From: Kwoniella bestiolae CBS 10118
Taxonomy: Eukaryota > Basidiomycota > Tremellomycetes > Tremellales > Cryptococcaceae
Reading direction: 5' to 3'
Assembly (NCBI RefSeq): GCF_000512585.2
Contig: NC_089246.1
Span: 558,001 to 622,000 of the forward strand
DNA: 64,000 nucleotides
Made by a program: the position numbers and the translations under genes. This document shows, piece by piece, positions 1 through 11,550 of this stretch. The number at the start of each line of letters is the position of its first letter. Position 1 is the stretch's first letter. The notes beneath the pieces are model-generated. The model was not told the DNA's origin. It saw only the letters and a list, made by a program, of their open reading frames with translations, and did not search any database.

Positions 1-992
1 GAAGCTGTTGTAGGTGGTGTGGGTACTGCCATGATAATGATACACAGCTTGGATGAGGGAGGGATAAGGGAAAGGGAGGTAGATGACTGGAATGAGTCAG
101 CAGCTGCGAGTGTGTGTTTCACGCGAGACAATGCTCGTGCGACTCACTGTGATTCCTACTGGGTGTGATATGTACTGCTACTGTTACTGCGGCTGATAGT
201 GATGATAGTGATGGTGATGATGAAAGAAAGGACACTTGATACTCTGTTGTATGATTGACTACTGAGGAATAATTCGAAATGCTATGTGTGAGGTGGTCAG
301 TGGTCAGGGCATTTCATTCATAGGTATAACAGGGAAATTTCAAAAAAGGACAATTCAGAAAATAAAAAAGTGAGTACGGTCGGGAATTTTACCGATCTCC
401 CTTCTCCCCACACTACACTACATGCATACACCGTTTAGTCAGGGCACATCATAAATCATTCACCCCTGGATTATAACATATCACGAGGCCAATCTATCTT
501 ACTACTGCACAATATTTTCATTTTATCACAATTTGTGCTAGAGCATCGATTGGAATACAAGCACGCCGCTCACTCTCACGACAATGCGGATCATTGTGAC
601 TTCATTGTGGGCATCGGCAGTCTAGCAGTCGAGTTCATACAAGTATGAAGTATAAATAGAGCGGTCCACGGTCAAACACAAGTACAATTCGTCTCCTGCA
701 CACGATGTACATGTACGAGATATCGTAACAAAGACCCTCTTTAAGCACCACTCTGCGCCCAAAAGACATGTGACATCTGCACCTCAAGATGGAGTTCTGT
801 CTCGTTGCCTTTGTCAATACTCCACTCGTTTCAACGAAACGATTCATCATCAACAAAAAAGAAAGATACATACTCCCCCAAACTCCAAAAATTGCATCAT
901 CAGTCATCAGGCCCAGCCCGCTCGTTACTGAACCCGGCCGGCATCACAGCCAAAACGCGGTCCGGTCGATCAACCGCAAAAAAGCATCAAGC
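1..992. other. Intergenic, no supported gene
   Basis: I see no ORF here with recognisable protein similarity or credible splice structure. The stretch is AT-rich and low in structure, with short TGATAG/TGATGA-like runs near 190-230. It ends at the tRNA-Met gene. A gene entering from the left edge may have its 5' region here, but nothing proves it. Confidence 0.5.
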
Positions 993-1116
993 TAACTCTG
1001 GCTAGTTTCGATCCAGCGACCTCAAGGTTTAAAATACTACGGTATGTATGTATCTCTCTAAATTCTATGTTTCAAGTGTTATGAGCCTTGCGCTCTATCC
1101 TCTGAGCTACAGAGTT
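993..1116 (-). tRNA. tRNA-Met (anticodon CAT) with 51-nt intron
   Basis: Read on the minus strand, the 7-nt acceptor halves (AACTCTG and CAGAGTT) pair perfectly, followed by TA and a D-arm GCTC...GAGC, an anticodon stem CAAGG/CCTTG with CAT in the loop, variable loop AGGTC, and a T-arm GCTGG/CTAGC with one G-T pair. The discriminator is A. The intron lies at + 1029-1079, just after anticodon-adjacent position 37, the canonical place for eukaryotic nuclear tRNA introns. The shape suggests elongator rather than initiator Met; this is an inference from the generic D-arm and T-loop. Confidence 0.9.
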
Positions 1117-1276
1117 GTGTCGGCGTGTCACGTGGTCTGTGCGTTTTGGCTTGTATATATACAGACAGGCTTGAGGTCTGCAGTTCATGATAGCCGATAA
1201 ATAAAATGTTGTGTAAAGTTGTTTTTCAGCACTATATTCCTTCTTTTATGACATACACACCATATACATAATCACA

Positions 1277-2425
1277 ATGAGCCACTTCAACGCCCATGCA
1301 GGTCCCTCCTCCCTCCCTCGCAAACCCTCAGCTCCCCACCCTTCTGCCTCAGCACATCCTTCAACATCAAAACGCAAAATACCTCCACCGTTACCTCCCA
1401 AACCCATCAAATCCTCGCACCCGTCTTCGTCCACTCATCCCAATGGCAAGACATCGACGATACCCCTCAAACCACTGCAGGGTATCTCTAAAACACGAAG
1501 TGATAGCACGAAAGACGGGTTTGGAAGAGAGGTGGTCTTCGTAACTAGGAAGACGGGGTTAGGGATGTTATTGGGGAGATGTAGGAGTCTGGTCGTTGAT
1601 GAGGGGTAAGTATGTCATACAGAGCATATGACCTCCATATGTACACAAATGTGAAAGTTATATGTTATAGACTGATAATTTCCTTCTGTGATTTACACAG
1701 CTACACCTCGCTCAGATTCCACGCTATCGGCGCGGCCATTCCTCAGTCCCTTCTTCTCCTACATGCTCTGCTGGATCTGTTACCATATCCAAAGGGCGAG
1801 AAGGGGATGTGGTATGAGATCAAGACTGGCTCGGTGGAGTGTGTCGACGAGATACCAAAGTCCACGGTACAAGGGAAAGACAGGGATGATCCATCAGGTG
1901 GACAGATGGTTGACCCGGGCAAAGATGGAGATTCAGATTTAGGTTGGTTGATTGATGTCGGGGCTGTCGAGGAGGATGTACCGGATCGAAAGGCTCGTAT
2001 CAAGGTGAGTTAAGTCTACTTGTGTCGCTCTGTACCATTGGAATCTCGAGACGTGAGATGTAATGCATCGTATCAAATGGATACCCTTATTATGGTGATC
2101 CATACCCAACGAAGCCAAATCTTCCCAAACACAGAAAAGTTGCTCAATCACTAACACTATGATACAGTCCACCATCCAGATAGATCTCCATATATCCCCT
2201 CGACTGTCCAAACGCAAATCGCTTTCTGACGAATCAACAGCTATGAAAAGTAAGACCAAGACCAGTACGAGGAACAGACCAAGTAAAAAGAAGCGCCAGC
2301 AATTGGCTAGTAAGAGGGTGGAGGAGAAGGCGTTGAGCAATGAAGAGGAGATGATGAATATACAGAATGAACCTGTAGATGAAGAGGAGGAGGAAGAGGA
2401 AATTGAGGAGATCGAGATGCGATAA
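1277..2425 (+). CDS. POP7: RNase P/MRP protein subunit Pop7 (Rpp20, Alba fold)
   Basis: Three exons (1277-1605, 1701-2004, 2168-2425; 296 aa) join in phase across GTAAGT and GTGAGT donors. The centre reads like Pop7/Rpp20: a beta-strand with LRFHAIGAAIPQSLLLLHAL, then YEIKTGSVECVDEI and, after the third exon join, ARIKSTIQIDLHI, matching the Alba-type pattern of hydrophobic strand, G-AI-helix, and a final I-I-L strand. Pop7 pairs with Pop6/Rpp25 on the P3 RNA domain of RNase P and RNase MRP in the nucleus, for pre-tRNA and pre-rRNA processing. The N-terminal ~80 residues are Ser/Pro-rich and the last ~50 are a Lys-rich then Glu-rich acidic tail, both longer than in yeast Pop7. The start is the first ATG of the open frame. 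Confidence 0.85.
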
Positions 2426-3646
2426 GTACATTGGTATGAGTATATGTTCGCGCTGGTCAGGCAAGCTATCTTTGCATTGAACTTATTGAGATTCTTCTAT
2501 GCATGTTGTATATATCATATGGACTGATCCAAGTACTGCATAAGAGATGGACGGCCCACAGATGCGAGGATGCGCATGTCTTACCGGTACCAGTGTATGC
2601 AAGTAGTGAGATGAGGTGGAGTAGCCAAGCTAAAGAGCAGTATAAGGGAAAATCACCCTACGCAGCTGATAATATATCAGTGAGAAGGAGTGTAAGACGT
2701 AATCGTGGATTAAGGATATACGATATACGATATACGATATACGATATACGATATACGATATACTCGGTTCACAGCGAGATGATCACTGACTACGGTGCAC
2801 CCCGGAAATCAAGCTCATGTCTCACCCACTGCCGTCTCCGTATACATATACATACACCACACAATCGATAAAGGCACCAACTCGAGCGATACACCACCAA
2901 TTGAGCGATACCTAGATACCATCATTCTGAGTCCAGGGAATCAAGCCTCAAGCCAACACCCGAAGCATCTTGAGATCCGCACGAGCAACGATCAACGATC
3001 ACCCATACTCCACACACATAAGCCTCTTGCTGCAGGGACACCTCAAGCCTTCCATCGATAGGGCGAGAGAAGTAGATAGAGATTATCACTGTCAATCATA
3101 TAGACTGTGAGTATGTCTTCTTGCTGTCTTCTCATACGTCATGCCTTGCTTCCATCTGCATATCGATCAATGTGTTTGTCATCTTGACACTGTTCGTTTC
3201 CCCACTTTGGATATGTATCTACCCAACCACATCCTTTGACCCTATCGTATATCCCCTTTGAACCCTTGTGGCCCTATCACACATACCATCATCAATATTC
3301 GTCATCCATCATCTAATCTTACTGCTGCATGATCAATGCGAGTCGAGGCACACTATCCTGCCTCCTTCACTATAAACCCTCAGCCCTCGCATTGACCTTC
3401 TAGCCTGAAGGACCCTCCCATTCTCTTTCCCAGAAATAGCACATACCCCTCCTGAATGTGGTTGATTGATCGTACGCCACTGTGAGGAGAGGGAGGTGGT
3501 TTGTGTATATACCATACGCTTGATGCTGTCAGCTGTTACTCTGCTTCTTCTCCTTCACCTCAAACTCTTCTATATCGCCTCTTCATATCATCAATCACAT
3601 CGTTATTCTCGTTCATCGTCCACATCGAATCAACAACAATCGTACA
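2426..3646. other. Intergenic region between POP7 and DMA1-like gene
   Basis: No gene seen. It contains the 7-bp tandem repeat described separately and the presumed 5' leader of the downstream gene. CT-rich stretches near 3540-3640 just before the DMA1-like start resemble the pyrimidine-rich leaders common upstream of fungal ATGs. Confidence 0.6.
2715..2763. repeat. Tandem repeat, 7 copies of GATATAC
   Basis: Seven perfect head-to-tail copies of the 7-mer GATATAC occupy 49 bp. The unit is not a multiple of three, so the ORF running through it is not evidence of coding. A minisatellite of this type is likely to vary in copy number. Confidence 0.95.
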
Positions 3647-6600
3647 ATGCTGACATTCCATTCATATCATTTCCAGCCAGACACGTTAACCCAAATCCGT
3701 GAATGTCAATCTAACAATCGCGATTTCGCACCCGCCCCTTCCGATACTGTGCAATCCCACCCTCCATCATCCGCATCATCATCGCCTGGCAGGATCAGAA
3801 CACATAGAAGCTTTCAACATCATCGACAGAGCAGTACATCCGGTACTCCTCTCCCACTATCTCTTCGTCATAGAATCAGACCCCAGGCTCAAGCTCAAGC
3901 TCAAGGTACATCATCATCCCCACCATCCACGACGTCATCACCAAACCAGAACCACCCAGCGACATTCCTCCCCTACCCCTTACTCTCCATCGATCCCACC
4001 TCACTCAGGATGTCCCGCCCAACCTCCTCTTCAGCTACCTCTCGACCCACCCACATACCCCTGCCAAACAACAACTTCACTCCTACAGGCACACCCCTCG
4101 CCACACCCCCGATAGGAACGGCAGCTTCCCCTGCCTCCCCGCGTCACTCCTTCCTTGGATTTATGCGGACCAGGGGACGGGCAAATACCCTCAATGCATC
4201 TCAGGCGCCGGCTGTACCCCCCTCTCCGTCTTTGGACCGAAGTAGGAATGCAAGTTCGAGAGAGGGGTCGGCAGGCCCGCACATGTCCAGAGAGACTACG
4301 ACGGGTGCGGCTACGGGTGGGAGCGTGACGAGGAGTATCAGTACGCCGTTGAGTGGTGGAGGGTTGAACATATCGACTAATACTAATGCTAATGTTAATA
4401 CGAATGGGAACGGAGGTGAGTGAGCGTTGATTGGACTTTGAATTTTCCTGCACTACTACTGCACAGTGCATTGCATGTACAACTTGCATTGCGCCGTTAT
4501 GATCGGATCGTACTTTATTTTTACTTATGATAGTACTTTACCATTCTCTTCTCTACACACCTTGCATCTCCTGCTCTTAACTCGTAACTGCCTTATATCT
4601 TTCATCATCTCTTTTCCACACACAACCTCCAATGCCCAATCCACCTCATCCACATCACAACCCCTTCAGAGTACCCCATCTCCCAGAATGGCTCGAAGAA
4701 GAGGGAAATGATCTAACTCGATTCATGCATTTTCATCTTACTCCCCCTTCAGATTCACCTCGAGTACCTGGACCCGCCCCCGGTCCCGGACCATCGACAT
4801 CGACTACTACCGCACCTCCAGCATCCTCGAACCCAAATGCCAAGACCTATCGAATCCGCCTGGTCCCCCACCTCGAATCCACCAGATCATTGGCTTTCGA
4901 CCCCGTCATCCGAGAACTTCTCCCAATCATCGTTCCTCCCGGTGTACTTCCAGCCATAGCTGCTCAATCGGTCTCAGCTGCTGGACCTCAGGTGAACGGT
5001 CGACCCCCTGCGCTACTTCTAAAAATCGGTAGATTCACCGATAAGTCCAATAACAATAATAACAATAACTTACCTGTACCAGGTGGAAATGCCAGTGCTG
5101 GGGGAAGTGCGACTGTTGGACCGAACTCACGAGCAGGAGGGGTAGGAGGGGGAGGTGGATCAGCTCATCTGACGATTGCTGGTGGAGGGGGTGATTTGAC
5201 TTCGGGGAAGGTAGCATTTAAGAGTAAGGTGGTTAGTAGGGGGCATGCGGAAATTTGGTGCGAGGAGGGAGGTAAAGTGAGTTTTGTCGTTTGTCGTTGC
5301 TTGACTATTCAGGTTTTGCAATATTTGTGTAGCTACGGAAGAATTGTATACTGACATTGGTGTTTCGATAATTCAGTTCTATATACGGGACACCTCTTCG
5401 TCCTCTGGGACATTCCTGAACCATATCAGATTATCAAGTCCCAATACCGATTCGAGACCTACAATGTTGAATGTGGGTACAGCTGCCTCAGGAAACATGA
5501 TTGAGTATATATGATAAATCAAGAGCTGATTGATATATCGTTCAAATAGGACGGTGATATTCTTCAACTCGGGGTAGACTACCAAGGCGGTATTGAAGAG
5601 ATGTTCAGATGTGTGAAGATCAGGGTGGAGATTGGGAGGGAGTGGCAGAGCGGTGCTAACGAGTTCAAGTGAGTGACCTCGCTTTCAGTCTTATCAACAA
5701 TACCATAATACCCTTTCTCGTTTCTCGTTCTTCTCCCCCTTTTTCAGTATCTCATCTGATACCCCAGTGAACAAACTGATCTCATTTCTTCTACTACAGC
5801 ACAAACGCTTTGAAACAGCTTAAAGCTCTCGGTGGAGCTACCGATACGAAAGACAAAGAAAAGGGTACACCCTCGAAGAAAGCCAAAGCGAGCGTCACGG
5901 ATTGTTGTATCTGTTTGTTCAGCGTGACTGTCTGTCAGTCTTTATTCATTGCGTGAGTTGATGCGTCGTTCTTTCTCGATGGGATGTCATCGAATGGGTA
6001 GGGCAGGGTGGCTGACTTTCGTTCACCCGTACAGTCCATGTTCACATGTCTTCCATTACAAGTGTATCCGACCATTGCTACTACAACATCATCCAGGTTT
6101 CTCATGTCCCCTATGTGTGAGTGACTCAGTCCACCTCTTCGCAGCTCCATACCCACATCCACACGCTTGAGGCAGAAGGGTAAGCTGACAATTGATTATA
6201 CTCGCACAGAGAACATTCGCCAACCTAGAGGAAGACGTGGAAACAGAGGACGCCTGGGAAATAGCCTCTAGGCGAGCATCCATCATCTCCCGAAGACCTT
6301 CCAACCATTCTATCAGAATACCCAACTCCTCATCGCAGGTCGAACCCTCTGGACCGACCGGCGAACCATCCACGAACATCGGCCTGGGAGGGACAAGCAC
6401 AGCAAGTGTCAATGACCTCCTTTCGACCGAATCTGAGGAGACCGGTGGAGAAGGGATGATAGGTTCTTCGGCGTTGGCCAGACAGACTACGGCCGTTGCT
6501 ACTGCTCAGGAACAGCAGGATGTGGAGATGGACCTTCCTGATGCTGTTTTGGAGGAACCTGAGGGGGAAGGGGATATGGAAGTTGAGAATGGACGCTCGA

Positions 6601-6842
6601 TACCCATCGCCGAGTCCGAGTCGGACAGTGGAGGGAATAATGGGTTTGGCGGGTTACAAGATGTCGCGACGCCCATGAACGAACATTTCCTTAGTACCCT
6701 TGCGATAGATAACATAGGGAATGGGATTGCTCAGAGGTTGGACCTTGCCGATGAGCTGGTTAACACACCTACGACAGCTACGGGCAGTGGACATGGGAAT
6801 GCCAATGAAGATGGGGAAGCTAGGAGTGGGATGTATACTTAG
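3647..6842 (+). CDS. DMA1: FHA-RING E3 ubiquitin ligase, Dma1/Chfr-like
   Basis: Seven exons join in phase: 3647-4415, 4687-5276, 5377-5472, 5550-5668, 5800-5952, 6035-6116, 6210-6842 (813 aa). An FHA domain spans the exon 2-4 joins, with KIGRF, VSRGHAEIW and, after the intron, SSSGTFLNHIRLS, then DGDILQLGVDY. A RING follows: CCICL, then PCSHVFHYKCIRPLL and FSCPLCRT, with NLEEDVE directly after, as in yeast Dma1/Dma2. The family ubiquitinates mitotic and septin-linked substrates and delays mitotic exit. The first exon is low-complexity (Ser/Pro/Thr), so the start is uncertain: an in-frame ATG at 4010 is an alternative, as is 4632 if intron 1 were an untranslated-leader intron. The 271-nt first intron is long for this genome. 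The C-terminal ~200 residues are acidic and unrecognised. Confidence 0.85.
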
Positions 6843-7334
6843 TACAATGGGAAATAGGAAGTTGAGGTTGATTCTGTATCGATTTTTGTTAATTGTGTTA
6901 TAGATTTTATAGGTATAGGTGTTTTGGACCCAAGGTTTCAGAAATGAAATTGTTATTCAACATTTTGTATCTTCAAGTAATAAATGGTATGGTACCGTGT
7001 TATGTGATTTTGTTATGTTCATGGGTCAATTCTTGCGATTCGCAGATACACTATGGTCAAGCTAGTCAATGTGCTATCTTATCTCTAAGATGACAGATAC
7101 GATCCCTGTGGTTGTGTACCATATTATCGATTCACATTAATGATACTGACAATGGATATAATGATAACATCCGCAAAGAGAATAAAATAGTCATATTATC
7201 AACTATGCTATAAATTTTACTTGTTTTAACCAGTCTCTCTCTCTCTCTACTGTATTCTGAACCACTCCTACACCAGTACCAACAGGGTATACCGAATCGT
7301 CACTACCAGATCCACTATCTACCATCCAATCCAT
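6843..7334. other. Convergent 3' intergenic region
   Basis: Lies between the ends of the DMA1-like gene and LSC1. It is AT-rich, with AATAAA-like motifs (for example AATAAA within 7180-7190) and a short CT repeat near 7232-7248. It probably holds both 3' UTRs and their poly(A) sites; nothing else is seen. Confidence 0.6.
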
Positions 7335-8940
7335 CTAAGCCTTCCCAGCCTCCTTCATAGCCTTCAACATGAGATCTCCAATCTGCGCCGGACTCTTCGC
7401 AATGACCGCACCCGCCTTCTCAAGCGCAGCGACCTTGTCCGATGCCGCCCCCTTCCCACCTGAGATGATCGCTCCTGCGTGACCCATCCTTCGTCCAGGA
7501 GGGGCAGTTCGTCCAGCAATGAAAGCAACGACGGGTTTGGGATTGGCAGAGTTCTTGTTGTGTTTCTCCAAGTACTCTGCTGCCTCCTCTTCCATCGATC
7601 CTCCGATTTCACCGATCAGGACGATACCCTCTGTTCGGGGGTCGGAGAGGAGGACCTTGACGACGTCGATATGCTGAGTTCCGGGGAAGGGGTCACCGCC
7701 GATTCCTACGGTAAGGGATTGACCGAGGCCTGCGAGGGTGGTTTGGCTGGGTGGGGATATCAGCGGGGTATCTCAAGAATGGAAAAAAGAGCGAAATGAA
7801 GTTGGTGGGTGTAGAGTGGAACGCTCAGACTCACTTGACAGCTTCGTATGTAAGGCTAAGCAAAACAACAAAAACCGCTAGTCAGCTTCTCCCCTTATCA
7901 AATACCATCTCTCATATTCGATATCTAGTATCTCTTTCAAAAACCCCAGACCCAACTCACGTTCCAGACCTAGAGACAACTCCGATTTTACCTTGCTTGA
8001 AGATATGTCCAGGCATGATACCCATCTTACACCCCTCTGAGATAATACCGGGACAGTTCCCACCGATCATCCTAGATTTGTTCTGCGATTTCAAAGCGTT
8101 GTATACTCTGATTTGGTCTCTTTGCGGGATACCCTCCGTTATGGTCACGATGAGCTTGATCTCGTTCTCGATAGCTTCGATGATGGCGTCTGCCGCGAAG
8201 GGGGGTGGGACGTAGATTACCGAAGCGTCTGGTTGGGCCTCCTTGACGGCGTCTCGGACGGAGCCGTAGACTGGGAGTCCGAGGTGGGTTTGGCCAGCTT
8301 TCTGCAAATGGGGTTTTACATATCAGCTCCAAATGTCTAAATGAAGTAGGTTGATCAGTCAACCCACCTTGGGGTTGGTTCCGCCGATCATTCGGGTTCC
8401 ATAGTCGATAGCTTGTTGAGCGTGGAAAGTACCCTAGTAACATCAACATATTCAGCTACTATACTCGGTCGTGCTCATTGAATCCGACTCACAGTCTTTC
8501 CGGTGAAACCTTGGACGAGGACTTTGGTGTCTTTGTCTGAGAGTTGGGCGGTAGATTAGCCAAGTCCTCCACATGATGTCCACGTCGGTTCCTTCACTCC
8601 TTCTTCCCATCGGACTCCTTGAATCCTCCACTATCCCCATTCCATCCTGTCCTTCATTTTTGATCATCTGACCATCTTCCCACACTTTCAACCCCAACAC
8701 AACTCGGCAATGCCGAACTGCCCCCTTTCCTCAACGACAAGGGGAGTAGATGAGGACTCACTAATGAGGATGTTCTTGATGGTATCCTCGTATCCTGCCG
8801 AGGCACGCGCAGAAGAAGCGAAAGTTCTTACGCCTATAACCATCCCATCTCAACATATTAGCGTTATATCCTTGAACCGGAGTGTAGATGGGAAGGGACG
8901 TACCTCGGGCGAGGGTTGAAGCTGATCGAAGGGATTGCAT
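7335..8940 (-). CDS. LSC1: Succinyl-CoA ligase alpha subunit, mitochondrial
   Basis: Seven exons on the minus strand (8940-8904, 8833-8762, 8536-8493, 8433-8368, 8301-7961, 7855-7835, 7746-7335) join in phase to 330 aa. The N-terminus is Arg/Ser-rich without acidic residues (MQSLRSASTLARGVRTFASS), a mitochondrial presequence. The CoA-binding region carries KVLVQGFTGKTGTFH and GGTNPKKAGQTHLGLPV, then GGNCPGIISEGCKMGIMPG. The phospho-His sits in RMGHAGAIISGG near the C-terminus. The enzyme acts in the TCA cycle, interconverting succinyl-CoA and succinate with nucleotide phosphorylation, paired with the beta subunit. Exon 6 is a 21-nt microexon encoding TLTYEAV. The gene is divergent from PSF1. 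Confidence 0.96.
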
Positions 8941-9502
8941 CTGTGATAGAAGTGATGCGTCAGCAGGGCAACGTGCTGATGTAGGTGTCCTTAAGCTAAC
9001 CTTGACTGGTCTTTTACGGTGTTGAGAAAGAGAGGAGGGGTGCTGATGAAATGTTAACTATCAACGTTTCAATGGTAGCAGTGTGTAACCGAAAGTTAAG
9101 TCTGGTGGTGGTGCTGGAATAGCCCATTGAGATGCCACAACCGTTCATCACTGAAACGGGATCCCGTTATCCCCGAATACTACCGCTGGAATGGAAGAGA
9201 TATAACACGTGGTAAACGTGGGGTAATGGAGGTCAGTGCGGCATTGATCTCCAAGTCAAGACGCGTCGAGGAAGAGTTGATGTTGTTGATGAAGGGATGC
9301 TTTCAAGATTTATAGTTATAGCAGTTCAATACGTGCAATAGACCACCTCGAAACACTGTTCTTGTCGAAGCAGGCCTAATTCGAAACATCATCCAAACGC
9401 ATAAAAGCTCTGATCTCATCCTGTGAGTGTCCGTCCTCCGTCATCACCGCTGCGATCTAGCTAATCCACCACCTTTCCTTCCCAGTCCTCCCTCCTTCCA
9501 CG
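8941..9502. promoter_or_regulatory. Divergent promoter region, LSC1/PSF1
   Basis: 562 bp separate the start codons of two divergent genes, so it must hold both promoters. No TATA box or known factor site is convincing by eye. A CT-rich stretch (9465-9500) sits just before the PSF1 ATG. Confidence 0.6.
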
Positions 9503-10195
9503 ATGTACGGCGACCTAGCTCTCCAACTAGTCACATCCTCCCACCGATCAACACTGTCCACCACGCCTCAACTCCCTTTACCCAAATACGCCCTCCCCCT
9601 AATCCTATCAATATGCCTCGAGACCCGTCAACTGGGTCAATCCATAACATCAGCAGCAGAGCAACACGGCCAGGTATCCCTATCCCAAGATCGATCGCTG
9701 GTATGTAATCTCACCGTGCAGCATCTATCTGCTCGAAGGAATAAACGATGTCTATTGGCATACCTGCAAACGAGGGTAGGAGGCATAAAAGAACGATGGT
9801 GGGATTCAGGAGGATCGTTGGCTTATCTCCTTTCTCCGTCTTCGTCCTCCTCCTCGACCACTGGGGGAGATACGTCAGGGATGGGAAGTAATTCCGAGAG
9901 TGAGGGCACAGGCGATCTACGGAACAACCTGAGTCCCCAGGAGATAGATTTTTTGAGGGGGTATAATAATTTAATGTTGGATTACAAGTCGGATTTTTTA
10001 GATGTGCTGGATCTCACTTCGTCGATTGATAGACCACCGTCGGAGTTGATGGTGGATGTCCGAGTGCTTAGAGATGCGGGAGAGGTTATACTGGAGAGTG
10101 GGGAGAGGTTGGATTTCAGGAAGGGGGAGAGGTTCAGGTTGAATAGGAGTGGGGTGGAGAGGTTGATCGTGCAGGGGTATTTGGAGGAGGTCTAG
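9503..10195 (+). CDS. PSF1: GINS complex subunit Psf1
   Basis: A single-exon gene of 230 aa. The N-terminal half is helical with Arg-rich RRNKRCLLAYLQTR, as in GINS subunit 1, which then has the conserved NLSPQEIDFLRGYNNLMLDY and, at the C-terminus, PPSELMVDVRVLRDAGEV followed by LIVQGYLEE. Psf1 joins Sld5, Psf2 and Psf3 in GINS, part of the CMG replicative helicase in the nucleus. A Ser/Gly/Thr-rich loop (about residues 110-135) is inserted between the two conserved parts. It is unusual here in having no intron. It diverges from LSC1. Confidence 0.93.
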   Translation: MYGDLALQLVTSSHRSTLSTTPQLPLPKYALPLILSICLETRQLGQSITSAAEQHGQVSLSQDRSLVCNLTVQHLSARRNKRCLLAYLQTRVGGIKERWWDSGGSLAYLLSPSSSSSSTTGGDTSGMGSNSESEGTGDLRNNLSPQEIDFLRGYNNLMLDYKSDFLDVLDLTSSIDRPPSELMVDVRVLRDAGEVILESGERLDFRKGERFRLNRSGVERLIVQGYLEEV

Positions 10196-10540
10196 GATTG
10201 GTCCGAGGTGGAGACTGAAGTGATGAAATAGCTAGAATGCGAATCTCAAGCAAGGATTTATGGTCAGATGAGAATGGAAGAAAACCGCTTGAGCGGATTG
10301 AAGATCACAGCAGGATGATGGATGGGGTGTTCTGATAGCCGAAATAAGAAAGGTCACTTCGCATTGTACTTCGGTTTAAATGTACATTGTCAATTATGTT
10401 GTAGTATATATATACATCTTCTATATCGATGAATGATATCACCATGCAATGCCATCATCTATACTTTTCCTTCGACCCAGCGCGGCGACCTGGCTGGCTG
10501 GAATTCCCGGGAAACGTCTAATTCACTCCTACCGCCAATC
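10196..10540. other. Convergent 3' intergenic region
   Basis: Between the ends of PSF1 and the HYPK gene. AT-rich with TATATATA near 10403; presumably 3' UTRs and poly(A) signals. No gene seen. Confidence 0.6.
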
Positions 10541-11181
10541 TCACTTCTTCACCTCCGCACCACCATCAACAGACCTCGCTCTTGGTCTGGGCTGAACAGA
10601 CTTGATCAACGCCTTGATCAGATCTCCCTTCTCAGCTTTTAGAGCATCGGTAGCTTCCTCTTTTGTACATCCAACTTGAGCGACCTGAGCCAACCGAAAC
10701 GATTAGCAAACTCCTTGGAACAGCATTCACGATGTGGTGATCATGACAACAGAGATACCTCACTCACGATAAAATCAACATCCTCAGACTTTACGCCATC
10801 CGACCCAGATCCATTGGGCTTGACGTCCAAAGCTTCCATCGCTTTCTGAGCTTTCAACCCTTCTTCTTTTGTTATTTTACGTCTTTCTACTTCCAGTACG
10901 GCGTTTTCAAGTTTATCTAAATACGTGGGGAGAGGTCAGTGATACTGACCATACTCCCCTTTTATAGCTTGACATGAATTGGTATTGATATGGAAGAAGA
11001 TCAGTATGAGGGACTCACGTTTGATGTATTGTCCACCGTCGGCAAACTGCGAAAGAGGACGGAATCAGCTCTTTTCATTGCAATCCCAAGAATTTTAGCT
11101 TTCAGATGAGAATAAAGCTTACTCACATCCATTATCACCTCCCCTTGGGGTATCCTACCTGATGAGCTTGATGCGGCTGCC
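10541..11181 (-). CDS. HYPK: HYPK-like protein with UBA-type C-terminus
   Basis: Four minus-strand exons join in phase. The product (about 120 aa) starts MAAASSSSGRIPQGEVIMD, passes FADGGQYIK, and continues into a charged helix KLENAVLEVERRKITKEEG, then EDVDFIVAQVGCTKEEA and KGDLIKALIKSV. That last part is the HYPK/NAC-alpha-type UBA: a hydrophobic helix, a V-G-turn and a DLIKALI helix. HYPK proteins bind and modulate the NatA N-terminal acetyltransferase at the ribosome and bind nascent chains; that role here is inferred from family. A NAC-alpha subunit is less likely, since no NAC beta-barrel is present. It lies divergent to BRO1. Confidence 0.75.
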
Positions 11182-11550
11182 ATTTCGTCTTATTGTATGA
11201 TTTCTCGGTTGTTGTCAAAAGGATCAACGAAATGTTGGACGAAGGTATCTATACGAGTTGAACGATGATTTCCGTCAGGGGGTGTATTACGTAATTATGA
11301 TCGGAGAGGGGTACAGCCGGCCGTCACTCTTCGAGGTATGTACTATACAGTAGGTGCTGCGTCACTGCATTCATAACATCCTCATCCTCATCTCCATCTG
11401 CATCCTGCCCTCAATCTTGTAATCCGATCAAGATAGCTATATCAGGACAGACTCTTACACCCAAGAAGACATTCACTACGAACACAGCAAGAATCATCGA
11501 ACAAGGCCTGTCATACACCGGGGTATCATCGCCCGACCACTCCACCCAAC
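11182..11550. promoter_or_regulatory. Divergent promoter region, HYPK/BRO1
   Basis: 369 bp between two divergent start codons. No specific regulatory element is recognisable by eye. Confidence 0.6.

Noticed and set aside
2503..2871. ORF of 122 aa crossing the GATATAC repeat
   Set aside because: Its middle is just the translation of the 7-bp repeat; no protein motif, no splice context.
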